64,000 nt of DNA. Source: JALYXV01 sp963733505. Lineage in GTDB: Bacteria; Actinomycetota; Acidimicrobiia; Acidimicrobiales; Palsa-688. The translations under genes were made by a program, and so were the position numbers. A model generated the notes under the pieces. It saw only the letters and a program-made list of their open reading frames with translations. It was not told where the DNA came from and made no database searches. The stretch is taken from contig CAVTDW010000004.1 of assembly GCA_963733505.1 (NCBI GenBank), forward strand, positions 291,206 to 355,205. The letters run 5' to 3'. This document shows, in pieces, positions 51,041-59,482 of the stretch (its first letter is position 1; every line of letters starts with the position of its first letter).

Positions 51041-53731
51041 ATGATGAACCCGCCTGATCAGCTCGATCGTCTGATCGCGGGGGTGCGGGCCGCCGCCGAA
51101 CTGTCGTCGCTGAGTGGACACGACAGGGATTCCGTTCGAGACCTTGCCGAGTCCCTTCGAATCGTGCGGCAGCGCGCCGAGAACCATCCCGGCCGCACGG
51201 ATCTCGAGCAGGAGGTGTCGCTGAACTTGATCGCGCTTGCCGACGTCATGGTGACGATGGGCCGGGGAGCCGAGGCGGCCGAGCTCTACCGCCAGTCGCT
51301 GGCAATCTCACACCGCTTGACCGAGGTTGAGCCTCACCAAAGCAACTTCCAGCGCGACCTGTCGGTGTCGTACGAGCGGCTCGCCGACGTCATGGTGACG
51401 ATGGGCCGCGGCGAGGAGGCGGCCGAGCTCTACCGCCAGTCGCTGGACCTACGCCTCCGCCTGGGCGCCGCTGAACCTGGTCGGGCCGAGTACCAGCGCG
51501 ACCTATCGGTGTCGTACAACAAGCTGGCCGACGTCATGGTGACGATGGGCCGGGGCGAGGAGGCGGCCGAGCTCTACCGCCAGTCGCTGGACCTACGCCT
51601 CCGCCTGGGCGCCGCTGAACCTGGTCGGGCCGAGTACCAGCGCGACCTATCGGTGTCGTACGAGCGGCTCGCCGACGTCATGGTGACGATGGGCCGGGGC
51701 GAGGAGGCGGCCGAGCTCTACCGCCAGTCGCTGGACCTACGCCTCCGCCTGGGCGCCGCTGAACCTGGTCGGGCCGAGTACCAGCGCGACCTATCGGTGT
51801 CGTACGAGCGGCTCGCCGACGTCATGGTGACGATGGGCCGGGGCGAGGAGGCGGCCGAGCTCTACCGCCAGTCGCTGGACCTACGCCTCCGCCTGGGCGC
51901 CGCTGAACCTGGTCGGGCCGACTACCAGCGCGACCTGGCGGTGTCGTACAGCAGGCTGGGCGACGTCATGTTGACGTTGGGCCGTCTCGATGAGGCCGCC
52001 GAGTTCTACCGCCGGTCGCTGCATATCTCTCGTGGCCTGGCCACCGCCGAGCCTAGTCGGGCCGACTACCAGCGCGACCTGTCGGTGTCGCACGAGCGGC
52101 TGGGCGACGTCATGGTGACGATGGGCCGTCTCGATGAGGCCGCCGAGTTCTACCGCCATTCACTGGACATCTCTCGTGGCCTGGCCGCCGCCGAGCCTGG
52201 TCGGGCCGACTACCAGCGCGACCTGTCGGTGTCATACGAGCGGCTCGGCGACCTCGTCAGGGCTGCGGGCCGGCTCGATGAGGCCTCCGAGTTCTACCGC
52301 CAGTCGCTAGACCTCCGCCGCCAACTGGCCGCCGCCGAGCCTGGTCGGGCCGACTACCAGCGCGACCTGTCAGTGTCGTACAACAGGCTCGGTGATGTCC
52401 TGCTTGCCGTGGGCTGGGTCGAGAAGGCTGCCGACCTCTATCTTGTTTCGCTCGATATCCGGCGACGCCTAGCCGCCGGCGATCCGGCGGCTTACGAGGC
52501 CGACTTGGCCATGTCGCTCAACAACCTGTCGGCTCGACTCGGCGGCGTGGGTCGGTTAGAGGACGGCCTGGATGCTGCAGTGGAGGCAGTAGAGGTATAC
52601 CGCCGCCTCGCGGGCGCCAACCCCGCCGCTTACGAGGCCGACTTGGCCATGTCGCTCAACAACCTGTCGGCTCGGCTCACCCGGGTTGGTCGGTCAGAGG
52701 AAGGCCTAAGAGCCGGCGAGGAAGCCTTCGAGGTCTACCGCCGGCTGGCCGCCGGCAACCCGGCCGCCTACGAGGCCGACTTGGCCATGTCGCTCAACAA
52801 CCTGTCGGTCCGCCTCGCCGACGCGGGCCGGCGCGACGAGGGCTTGGCCGCCGTCGTCGAGGCTGTCGAGGTCAACCGCCGGTTGGCGGCTGCCAACCCG
52901 GCCGCCTACGAGGCCGACCTAGCGATGTCGCTGAGCAACCTGTCGGTCCGCCTCGCCGACGCGGGACGGCGCGACGAGGGCTTGGCCGCCGTCGTCGAAG
53001 CTGTCGAGGTCTACCGCCGGTTGGCCGCCGGCAACCCAGTCGCCCACGAGCCGAACCTGGCCAGCTCACTGAGCAACCTGTCGGTCCGCCTCGCCGACGC
53101 GGGACGGCGCGACGAGGGCTTGGCCGCCGTCGTCGAAGCTGTCGAGGTCTACCGCCGGCTGGCCGCCGGCAACCCAGTCGCCCACGAGCCGAACCTGGCC
53201 AGCTCACTGAGCAACCTGTCGGTCCGCCTCGCCGACGCGGGACGGCGCGACGAGGGCTTGGCCGCCGTCGTCGAAGCTGTCGAGGTCTACCGCCGGCTGG
53301 CCGCCGGCAACCCAGTCGCCCACGAGCCGAACCTGGCCAGCTCACTGAGCAACCTGTCGGTCCGCCTCGCCGACGCGGGACGGCGCGACGAGGGCTTGGC
53401 CGCCGTCGTCGAAGCTGTCGAGGTCTACCGCCGGTTGGCCGCCGGCAACCCAGTCGCCCACGAGCCGAACCTGGCCAGCTCACTGAGCAACCTGTCGGTC
53501 CGCCTCGCCGACGCGGGACGGCGCGACGAGGGCTTGGCCGCCGTCGTCGAAGCTGTCGAGGTCTACCGCCGGCTGGCGGCTGCCAACCCGGCCGCCTACG
53601 AGGCCGGCCTGGCGTCGTCGCTGAACAACCTGTCGGTCCGCCTGGCCGACGCGGGCCGGCGCGACGAGGCTGAGCGGGCGCAACTGGAAGCCCAGGATGT
53701 CGAGGAAAGGATTAGTGCGCGTACCTATTAA
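51041..53731 (+). CDS. Large tetratricopeptide-repeat protein
   Basis: The 896-residue protein consists almost entirely of TPRs. Residues ~60-470 hold about nine 48-residue units of the form YQRDLSVSYERLADVMVTMG RGEEAAELYRQSLDLRLRLG. Residues ~480-890 hold about nine 46-residue units of a second type, SLNNLSVRLADAGRRDEGLA AVVEAVEVYRRLAAGNP. No enzyme domain, membrane helix or NB-ARC region is present. Several units are almost identical at DNA level, indicating recent expansion. TPR arrays bind proteins or peptides. Next to the HNH gene it is a candidate sensor or scaffold of a conflict system. The ribosome site before ATG 51041/51044 is weak. Confidence 0.88.
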   Translation: MMNPPDQLDRLIAGVRAAAELSSLSGHDRDSVRDLAESLRIVRQRAENHPGRTDLEQEVSLNLIALADVMVTMGRGAEAAELYRQSLAISHRLTEVEPHQSNFQRDLSVSYERLADVMVTMGRGEEAAELYRQSLDLRLRLGAAEPGRAEYQRDLSVSYNKLADVMVTMGRGEEAAELYRQSLDLRLRLGAAEPGRAEYQRDLSVSYERLADVMVTMGRGEEAAELYRQSLDLRLRLGAAEPGRAEYQRDLSVSYERLADVMVTMGRGEEAAELYRQSLDLRLRLGAAEPGRADYQRDLAVSYSRLGDVMLTLGRLDEAAEFYRRSLHISRGLATAEPSRADYQRDLSVSHERLGDVMVTMGRLDEAAEFYRHSLDISRGLAAAEPGRADYQRDLSVSYERLGDLVRAAGRLDEASEFYRQSLDLRRQLAAAEPGRADYQRDLSVSYNRLGDVLLAVGWVEKAADLYLVSLDIRRRLAAGDPAAYEADLAMSLNNLSARLGGVGRLEDGLDAAVEAVEVYRRLAGANPAAYEADLAMSLNNLSARLTRVGRSEEGLRAGEEAFEVYRRLAAGNPAAYEADLAMSLNNLSVRLADAGRRDEGLAAVVEAVEVNRRLAAANPAAYEADLAMSLSNLSVRLADAGRRDEGLAAVVEAVEVYRRLAAGNPVAHEPNLASSLSNLSVRLADAGRRDEGLAAVVEAVEVYRRLAAGNPVAHEPNLASSLSNLSVRLADAGRRDEGLAAVVEAVEVYRRLAAGNPVAHEPNLASSLSNLSVRLADAGRRDEGLAAVVEAVEVYRRLAAGNPVAHEPNLASSLSNLSVRLADAGRRDEGLAAVVEAVEVYRRLAAANPAAYEAGLASSLNNLSVRLADAGRRDEAERAQLEAQDVEERISARTY
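51240..51950 (+). repeat. 144-bp coding tandem repeats (TPR type 1)
   Basis: Copies of tcatggtgacgatgggccg recur at 144-base spacing from about 51247 (about 51247, 51391, 51535, 51679, 51823), with the units between ~51390 and ~51920 nearly identical. These are in-frame TPR units and so can expand or contract without breaking the gene. Confidence 0.8.
53000..53600 (+). repeat. 138-bp coding tandem repeats (TPR type 2)
   Basis: ccgaacctggccagctcact recurs with 138-base spacing from 53051 (53051, 53189, 53327, 53465); the units are almost base-identical. In frame with the TPR gene. Confidence 0.8.
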
Positions 53732-54084
53732 ATCGAGTTCTTCTGAACCTGCTTAGCGGAAGCAAAACGCCCGTGGACTTCCACAAACGCGGCTGTGGGC
53801 GCGTTGTAGCCCCTGCAATCTGGTTCCACCAAGAGGTGCGGGTCGTCGCGACGCGGAAGAAGCACCCAGCTGAAGAATCGCTCCGGCAAGGGCGACGCCT
53901 ACCCGGAGGTGCGGCTCCACAGCGCGCGCCGCAACTCGCTGAGGGGCCGTGCGAGCCGGCCAGCTGACGGCATCCGGCGATGATGGGGGACTGGGGGAGT
54001 GATCGTCAGCAGCGCTGTGGCTGTCCGCGCCCAGGGGCGCCTCGTCCAACGGCTTCCACCAGCGCGGGATCGCATAATATACGG
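53732..54084 (+). other. Intergenic stretch before the recombinase repeat
   Basis: About 350 bases hold no supportable gene. A short forward reading KNRSGKGDAYPEVRLHSARR has a protein-like feel but no start. The right end (from agcgc at 54061) begins to resemble sequence at 62941 and may contain a recombination site. Confidence 0.4.
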
Positions 54085-54109
54085 GTGATCCGTGGGGGGT
54101 TTGTAGCTG

Positions 54110-55171
54110 GTGATCGGCTGGTTGGGAAGGGAGTGGCCGGTGGGGTTTGAGCCGCGTCTGGTGCGATCAATCGTTGGCGGTCGGACGAGTTTCGAATTAG
54201 GTCATCCTTTGTTGGACGATTATCTGCGGTTCGTTTCTGCCAGGGCCCGGCCGAATACGTTGCGGGCCACCGCGCATGATCTGAAAACGTTCTTCTGTTT
54301 TGTCGGTAAACCGCCGGCTGCGGTGTCGGTATCGGATGTCGTGGCGTTTATCAGCGCCCAACGCCTCGGTGACGGCGACCGCACCGTGGTGGGAATGGAC
54401 GGCTCGTCGGGGGTTTCGGCCCGCACGATCCGCCGACGACTGTCGAGCGTGTCGGGGTTGTACGCCTTTTTGTCGGCCCGGGGGACGCCCGGTGTGAATA
54501 CCAATCCGGTGCCCCGGGGTTTGGCCACCAGGCGCGAGCGGTCCCGGCCCCGCCAGGGGGTTCCGTTGATCCGCACCCCCCGGACGCTGCCGAGGATCCT
54601 GTCGCCGGGCGAGGTCGACGCTTTGTTGGCGGCGTTGCGCCGGGACCGGGACCGGGCGATGGTCGAGGCCATGGTGTTGGGCGGCCTGCGCCGCTGCGAG
54701 GTCCTGGGCCTGCGCCTCGAGGATCTCCACGTCGCCGAGCGCCGGGTGTTCGTCGCCGAGGGCAAGGGCGGCCACCAACGGTTGATCCCCATGTCGTCCC
54801 GGTTCTTCGTCACCGTGGCCCGCTACCTCGACGGCGAGCGCCCCTCGGGTTCGGAGACCGACGCGGTGTTCGTGGTGTTGAAGGGACCGAACCGGGGTCG
54901 GCCGTTGTCGGCCGACGGCCTCGATGAGATCCTCGATGGCGCCCGGGGCCGGGCCGGGCTGACGCATGGCAGCTGCCACGAGCTGCGTCACACCTGCTTG
55001 ACCCGGCTGCGTCAGGCGGGCATGTCCCTCGAGGCGGTCCAGGCCCAGGCGGGGCACCGCTCGATCGAGTCGACCCGGGTGTACCTGCATCTGGCTGATC
55101 AGTGGCTGGCCGACCAATACCGCCGGGCGGCCGAGGCGATCGACGCCCAGACCCTGGGGGTGGCGCCGTGA
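54110..55171 (+). CDS. Tyrosine recombinase 1
   Basis: The 353-residue protein has an N-terminal SAM-like core-binding domain (PLLDDYLRFVSARARPNTLR, DLKTFFCFVGKPPAAVSVSD) and a catalytic domain with GLRRCEVLGLRLEDL (Arg I, ~192), EGKGGHQRLIPMS (Lys), HELRHTCLTRLRQAG (H-x-x-R, ~289) and AGHRSIESTRVYLHL (His and nucleophilic Tyr ~325). All catalytic residues are present. It overlaps the next recombinase by GTGA, the arrangement seen in transposons with two or three tyrosine recombinases (Tn554-type, RIT elements). Start ATG 54110 is in a region duplicated at 62955. Confidence 0.92.
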   Translation: MIGWLGREWPVGFEPRLVRSIVGGRTSFELGHPLLDDYLRFVSARARPNTLRATAHDLKTFFCFVGKPPAAVSVSDVVAFISAQRLGDGDRTVVGMDGSSGVSARTIRRRLSSVSGLYAFLSARGTPGVNTNPVPRGLATRRERSRPRQGVPLIRTPRTLPRILSPGEVDALLAALRRDRDRAMVEAMVLGGLRRCEVLGLRLEDLHVAERRVFVAEGKGGHQRLIPMSSRFFVTVARYLDGERPSGSETDAVFVVLKGPNRGRPLSADGLDEILDGARGRAGLTHGSCHELRHTCLTRLRQAGMSLEAVQAQAGHRSIESTRVYLHLADQWLADQYRRAAEAIDAQTLGVAP

Positions 55172-56429
55172 CCGCGGTGGCGGCCCAAAACCGCGGGCCC
55201 CGCCGTGACCCCAAGCCGCCGTCCCCGCCGAAGCGGCCCCGGTGGGAGGCGATCTCCGCCCAGGCGCCGGTGCTGGCGGCCACGCTGGGCCGCTACATCG
55301 ACCAGATCGCCGCCTGTCAGCGGCCCGGCACCGCCAGGGCGTGTGAGTCCGACCTGCGGGGCTTCGCGGTCTTCGTGACCGGCCACGACCCGAGCGGTGG
55401 CCGGCGGCGGCGGACCTCACCGGGGCCACGTCGAGGCGTACAAGATCCACCTCGCCGACGCGGGGGTTGAAACCGGCCACCATCCGCCGCCGGCTGCAGA
55501 CCCTGCGCAGCCTGTTCGTGCGGATCATCGAGTGGGAATGGGATGATGCCCCGGCCCGGGTCCCGGTGCTGATGGGCGACCTGCCGGTCCTCGACGACGC
55601 GCTGCCCAAGTTCCTGGACGACGCCGCCTTCGCCCAGCTGATGCGCGCCGTGGCCGCCGAGCGCGACCTGCTGCGCCGCCTGGTCATCGAGGTGTTGGCC
55701 CGCACCGGGATGCGCGTCGGGGAGCTGTGCGACCTGCAAGGCGACGCCGTGGTCCGAATCGGCGACACCCATTGGCTGCGCATCCCCGTCGGCAAGCTCC
55801 ACAACGACCGCTACATCCCCCTGCACCCCCACCTGGTGGAACTCCTGGCCGACTACCGGCCGCAACGGCCAACCCAGGACAGCGGCCTGTTGATCACCAA
55901 CCACGACGGGGCTGCGTTGAACCGCCACGTCGTGACCCGCATGCTCAACCGGGTCGCCAAGGCGGCGGGGCTGGGACACCTCCACCCGCACCGTCTGCGT
56001 CACACCCTGGCCACCCAGGCCGTCAACCACAAGATGAGCATCGAGGCCATCGCGGCGCTGCTCGGGCACCGCTCGTTGGACATGACCCGCCGTTACGCCC
56101 GCATCGCCGATCGGACGGTGGCCGACGAATACCAGGCGGTGTCAGCCCAAATCGAGAACCTGTACGGCCAGCCGTTACCGGCCGACGCCGAGGGCCCCCA
56201 CATGCGCCGCCTGCGCCAGGAACACCAGCGGATGCTGGGCAACGGGTGGTGTAACCGGCCCGCCCTCATGGACTGCTCGTTCGAATCGATCTGCGAGACC
56301 TGCACCTACTTCTCCACCGGAGTCGAGTTCCAGCCCGTCTTGTTCCGCCAACGCCAACACGCCCGAGACCACGGCCAACCCAAACGGGCCGAGCTCTTCG
56401 ACCACCTCCTCGACAACATCAACCCGTGA
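55168..56429 (+). CDS. Tyrosine recombinase 2 with C-terminal cysteine cluster (frameshifted)
   Basis: GTG 55168 overlaps recombinase 1. An N-terminal part (APVLAATLGRYIDQIAACQR, ARACESDLRGFAVFVTGHDP) is followed by a short out-of-frame piece (HVEAYKIHLADAG), then from 55467 KPATIRRRLQTLRSLFVRII and a complete catalytic domain: ARTGMRVGELCDLQGDAV, HRLRHTLATQAVNHKMSIE, LLGHRSLDMTRRYARIAD. The last ~90 residues contain CNRPALMDCSFESICETCTY, a probable zinc site seen in some transposon-type recombinases. Two slips (about 55400 and 55465) in G/C runs are likely sequencing errors. The intact protein would be ~420 residues. Confidence 0.83.
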
Positions 56430-56901
56430 CCGTCGACCACAAGCTCATCCCCAACCGTCGGCGACGTCGCCGTCGCCAGGCAGAGGCGAGGGGGTCAAGG
56501 GGACCGTCGTTAGGGCGGCCTTCGGGCCGGTCCACTCGCGCCCCAACGCACAACGGCGGCGACACGCTGGACCGGCCCGGCCCTAACGGCGCAGCCCCTT
56601 GACGCCCGGGAACCCTCGCCGCCAGCCAAACAATTGACGACAGAAGGGATGCCCCCGTCTCTGCAACTAACGGCCAAACGATGCCACGGGATCCAGGCGG
56701 GGGCATCCCTTCTTGATCAGCCGCCTTTGCGTGCTCGACCCTCATTCGCTCCCGAAACTGACCGACGCAAACAACGAACTGCCCTGATCGGACGCCCACG
56801 GCAAGGAACCAGATCGCCAGCACCATGACCCCGACACCAACAATTCCAAGGAACCTCTTGACACGGATCACCCGTATAACGCCAGATACCGAATGGGGCA
56901 C
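56419..56901 (-). CDS. Possible small membrane protein
   Basis: The start region reads VIRVIRVKRFLGIVGVGVMV, LAIWFLAVGVRSGQFVVCVG, QFRERMRVEHAKAADQEGMP: a basic N-terminus, one strong membrane helix, then a charged helix. After ~65 residues the frame enters the long hairpin at 56643-56712 and becomes Arg-rich, so the real end is probably near 56700. The gene could also be a fragment. It lies at the edge of the AT-richer island, downstream of the Pepco-like gene. Confidence 0.35.
   Translation of the reverse strand: MPHSVSGVIRVIRVKRFLGIVGVGVMVLAIWFLAVGVRSGQFVVCVGQFRERMRVEHAKAADQEGMPPPGSRGIVWPLVAETGASLLSSIVWLAARVPGRQGAAPLGPGRSSVSPPLCVGARVDRPEGRPNDGPLDPLASAWRRRRRRRLGMSLWSTVTG
56524..56578 (+). 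repeat. 11-bp inverted repeat with 33-base spacer
   Basis: gggccggtcca (56524-56534) and tggaccggccc (56568-56578) are exact reverse complements ~95-150 bases after the recombinase 2 stop. It could be a terminator or part of an element end, together with the larger hairpin downstream. Confidence 0.45.
56643..56712 (+). repeat. 15-bp perfect inverted repeat with 40-base spacer
   Basis: gaagggatgcccccg (56643-56657) pairs exactly with cgggggcatcccttc (56698-56712). It lies ~215 bases after recombinase 2 and marks the transition from GC-rich recombinase sequence to the AT-richer CHAT island. It may be a terminator between convergent transcripts or a recombinase-related end. Confidence 0.6.
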
Positions 56902-56940
56902 GAGATAGCGACATCTCTCGCCCCACGTTGAGCCCTCCGC

Positions 56941-57272
56941 CTACGTTTGAGCAGGTTTCCGCTTCAAGGTGAAGCTGATTCCACCCTTCCCCGCCACTTC
57001 GCCGCCCGTCCCGAGGAGCGACACACTTCCTTTCGCGCTAATCTCGGCCGTCACGACAACCGACTCGACATGAAAACCTCCTACGGTCTCCGGCGCGTCA
57101 ATGAGTACTTCACGCATTCCGTCCAAAAAATGGCTAATCCGCTCCGCAGAACGCTAGCATCAACCTCGGACCGTCCGAAACGCAGCTCGGCAGGCTTTTT
57201 GAATAACCCCCTCTCAGTCCCACTCGCGTCCTCCAAACCGAAAATCGGTATCTTCTTCGGGCCTTCCATCAT
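56941..57272 (-). CDS. Pepco-like small CHAT-associated protein (frameshifted)
   Basis: Two frames join across a T6 run near 57130: GPKKIPIFGLEDASGTERGL, FKKPAELRFGRSEVDASVLR, SGLAIF, then DGMREVLIDAPETVGGFHVE, SVVVTAEISAKGSVSLLGTG and GEVAGKGGISFTLKRKPAQT. One extra T restores a ~110-residue protein. The C-terminal pattern EI.AKG.V.LLGTGGE...G.I.F.LKR resembles the small peptidase-co-occurring (Pepco) domain described next to caspase-like and trypsin-like proteases in bacterial conflict systems; the assignment is by pattern only. It overlaps the end of the CHAT gene by ~59 bases on the same strand. Confidence 0.6.
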
Positions 57273-58561
57273 ACTCTTCTCCCCTCGCTACTCGCTCGAC
57301 TGTCAGAGATGGATCACCGAAATATGAATAGATAATACCGAGTGGATTCCCTCGGCGCTCCAATAGCAGCAGCCTCGCCCAGTACAGTGCTTCCCCAGTG
57401 GGTGTTCCATCTAGCAAGGCCCATAGAACAGCTGAGCAAACTCCGATGCCACTTGGTCAGGAACTGCCGCCTCGGTTCCAATAACACCGCGGCTCCTCCA
57501 ATAGAGGAAGTGACGAGGAAACGAAATCGAGTTTCTAGCGCTAACGATCGAAGAGCCGCAGGCGTTCAAGAACACTAAAGGCATGGGCACGTCCGCTCGA
57601 CGAGAATCCGATGACTCTTCCAGTCGAGAGAAACCCACTGCAAGCTCCTTCAACGTAAGAGACACTTCCTGTGAATCAGCGCCCGCAAGTCGTATGCTTG
57701 ACGACTCCGGCGAGTCCACATCAACTTCGCAGTGACATGCGTAGTGCTGCACCTGGTCGGGCACCAATCGAGGTCGGGACCCAAAACTCCGCGACGGGTC
57801 GTACATCGCGCCAATTGCGATTCCTTGTGCCTCCGCTTCGTTCACGACGACTTCCGGCCACGGACCCTCAACAGCAGTGCCAATACTCGCCGCCATCAGA
57901 TAGTCAAGTTTGCGGCTGCGGCCGCCAGTTCAGCGCCGTGATGGAATAGCTTCATCGGCAGCGCTGGGACACTCCGTAGCACATTGCTATACATCTCACG
58001 GGTGGCGTCATCCTCACTAACATCGGCTGTAAGACGCCGAGCGACCGCAGAAGAGAACCCAAGGAACCTTCGAAATGCCGCACCCCTCCTCTGAGGGACA
58101 GAAACGAGCGCAAGGTTCGACTCGTCGAGCAACGGAAGGAGTTCAACGGGCATCATTGCTTCAAAGGGAGCATACATCCCAACTCTGGGTACAAGTCCAG
58201 TCGTGCGCCACAGCGTGAAGCTGGTCTGTACGAACTTCTTCAACATCGGCGACTCTCGCGGCCGGTCGCCAAGAAGTTGGATCAAGGCGTACTGTCCACT
58301 ATTGTCCAACAGCGTAAACGCTTCCGCGAGGACTCCTTCGTCTGTGATGTCAAGCGCACCCTCGAGAAGATCCTTGAAATTCTCGAGATCAGTGGCTATT
58401 GTGCGACGAATGTCCCGCAAATCAGCAAGACTTCCAATGTCAGGCAACCAAAATGGACGGTCTTGGGCCCAGCCTTCAACCTTCAACGAGTAGCGTGATC
58501 CATCGACGCATACGGACAGTTTCAGAGTTAGTTCCTCGTTCGGGAAGGATTCGCCGACCAC
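57214..58561 (-). CDS. CHAT-family caspase-like protease (frameshifted)
   Basis: Three consecutive frames make one ~450-residue protein. The N-terminal part has PFWLPDIGSLADLRDIRRTI, FVQTSFTLWRTTGLVPRVGM, PVELLPLLDE and RRFLGFSSAVARRL. After ~57900 the CHAT core reads VQHYACHCEVD (catalytic His), MPLVFLNACGSS (catalytic Cys), FPRHFLYWRSRGVIGTEAAV and PDQVASEFAQLFY. After ~57420 it ends LLDGTPTGEALYWARLLLLE, NPLGIIYSYFGDPSLTVERV, the usual CHAT tail. CHAT proteases are cysteine proteases used in bacterial defence and programmed death (for example TPR-CHAT with type III-E CRISPR). It starts overlapping the stop of the membrane-protein gene. The shifts look like indels because family motifs persist. 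Confidence 0.82.
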
Positions 58562-59255
58562 TAACCGCGCCTGGGAGTTTCGGTAACCGTGAGTGGCACC
58601 CGGACAACCTGAACCACTGCCTCCTTCTGCCGAACCTCGATGAAGATCGTATGATCACCAACAGCATGTGGTGCGGAGCCGGGAAGAATGCCGACTCGCT
58701 ATTTCCAGTCGGAGGCGCAAGAAGGACCACCTGACGTGGATTCAAAGGCGATCCCAAGATAGTTACCGAAACTGTAAACTCGACGATAGTGGAATCCTCG
58801 CCTGGAACATCGATGGACCGCTGAATCTCATCCCACGGGTCGCAATCCCCGATCGCAACGCCCACTTCGAGAGTTGCGCTGGGGTAGGCGATGGCTCCCA
58901 TCTCCTCGGACAGCAAAGATGATTCCGCAAGGTCTCGAATTGCGACGAAGATAGTCCCCCTATAGGCCTGCAGAGGAGGTCCTATGAGTTGCGTCACGAC
59001 GGATCGACCGCTGCGAGCGATGTCGTTTGCCACATGTTGCTGGCGGAGTCGTAGCCGACGCGTGTCAGGGACCAAATAGCCCCGATTTGCCGACGCAACC
59101 AACAGAACACCAAGTGCGGCTATCGCGACGCTAATGACCGCAATGACGTTCGGGTGAAGGAACACGTATCGTAGCACAAGGGCGACAGCCAGAAATGTCG
59201 CAACTACAACAAGGGTCGGGCCAGCAAATATACGCGCCAAGTTGTCATTAACCAC
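58561..59255 (-). CDS. Two-helix membrane protein upstream of CHAT (frameshifted)
   Basis: GTG 59255 begins two membrane helices (AGPTLVVVATFLAVALVLRY; VIAVISVAIAALGVLLVAS). A cytosolic-type domain follows: RLRLRQQHVANDIARSGRSV, IFVAIRDLAESSLLSEEMGA, YPSATLEVGVAIGDCDPWDE and VEFTVSVTILGSPLNPRQVV. A one-base slip near 58665 moves the end to IFIEVRQKEAVVQVVRVPLT VTETPRRG and a stop that overlaps the CHAT start (TAGTG). The intact protein is ~230 residues. It may anchor the CHAT system at the membrane or be its target or sensor. No family is recognised. Confidence 0.68.
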
Positions 59256-59482
59256 GTAACCATCCGGTATAGGACCGCCTCCGACCTCGTCGCCCTAGTC
59301 GCGGATAAGGGCCATTCCCGATTACTCGTCCCCTAACCTGCGTCGATCGGGAGAGTTCAAGTCCGCCAAAGGCTGCGAGGCGTCGGCAGTGGATCGCGAC
59401 ACTGGCTGCCGCATCAATAAAGGAGTCTGATATCACGATGCTTTCGTAAGCCGAAGCACGTCTGAGTGACAAGCCACCGGAC

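Noticed and set aside
51240..53600. CRISPR-like or non-coding repeats
   Set aside because: They are in-frame TPR-coding units inside a single long gene.
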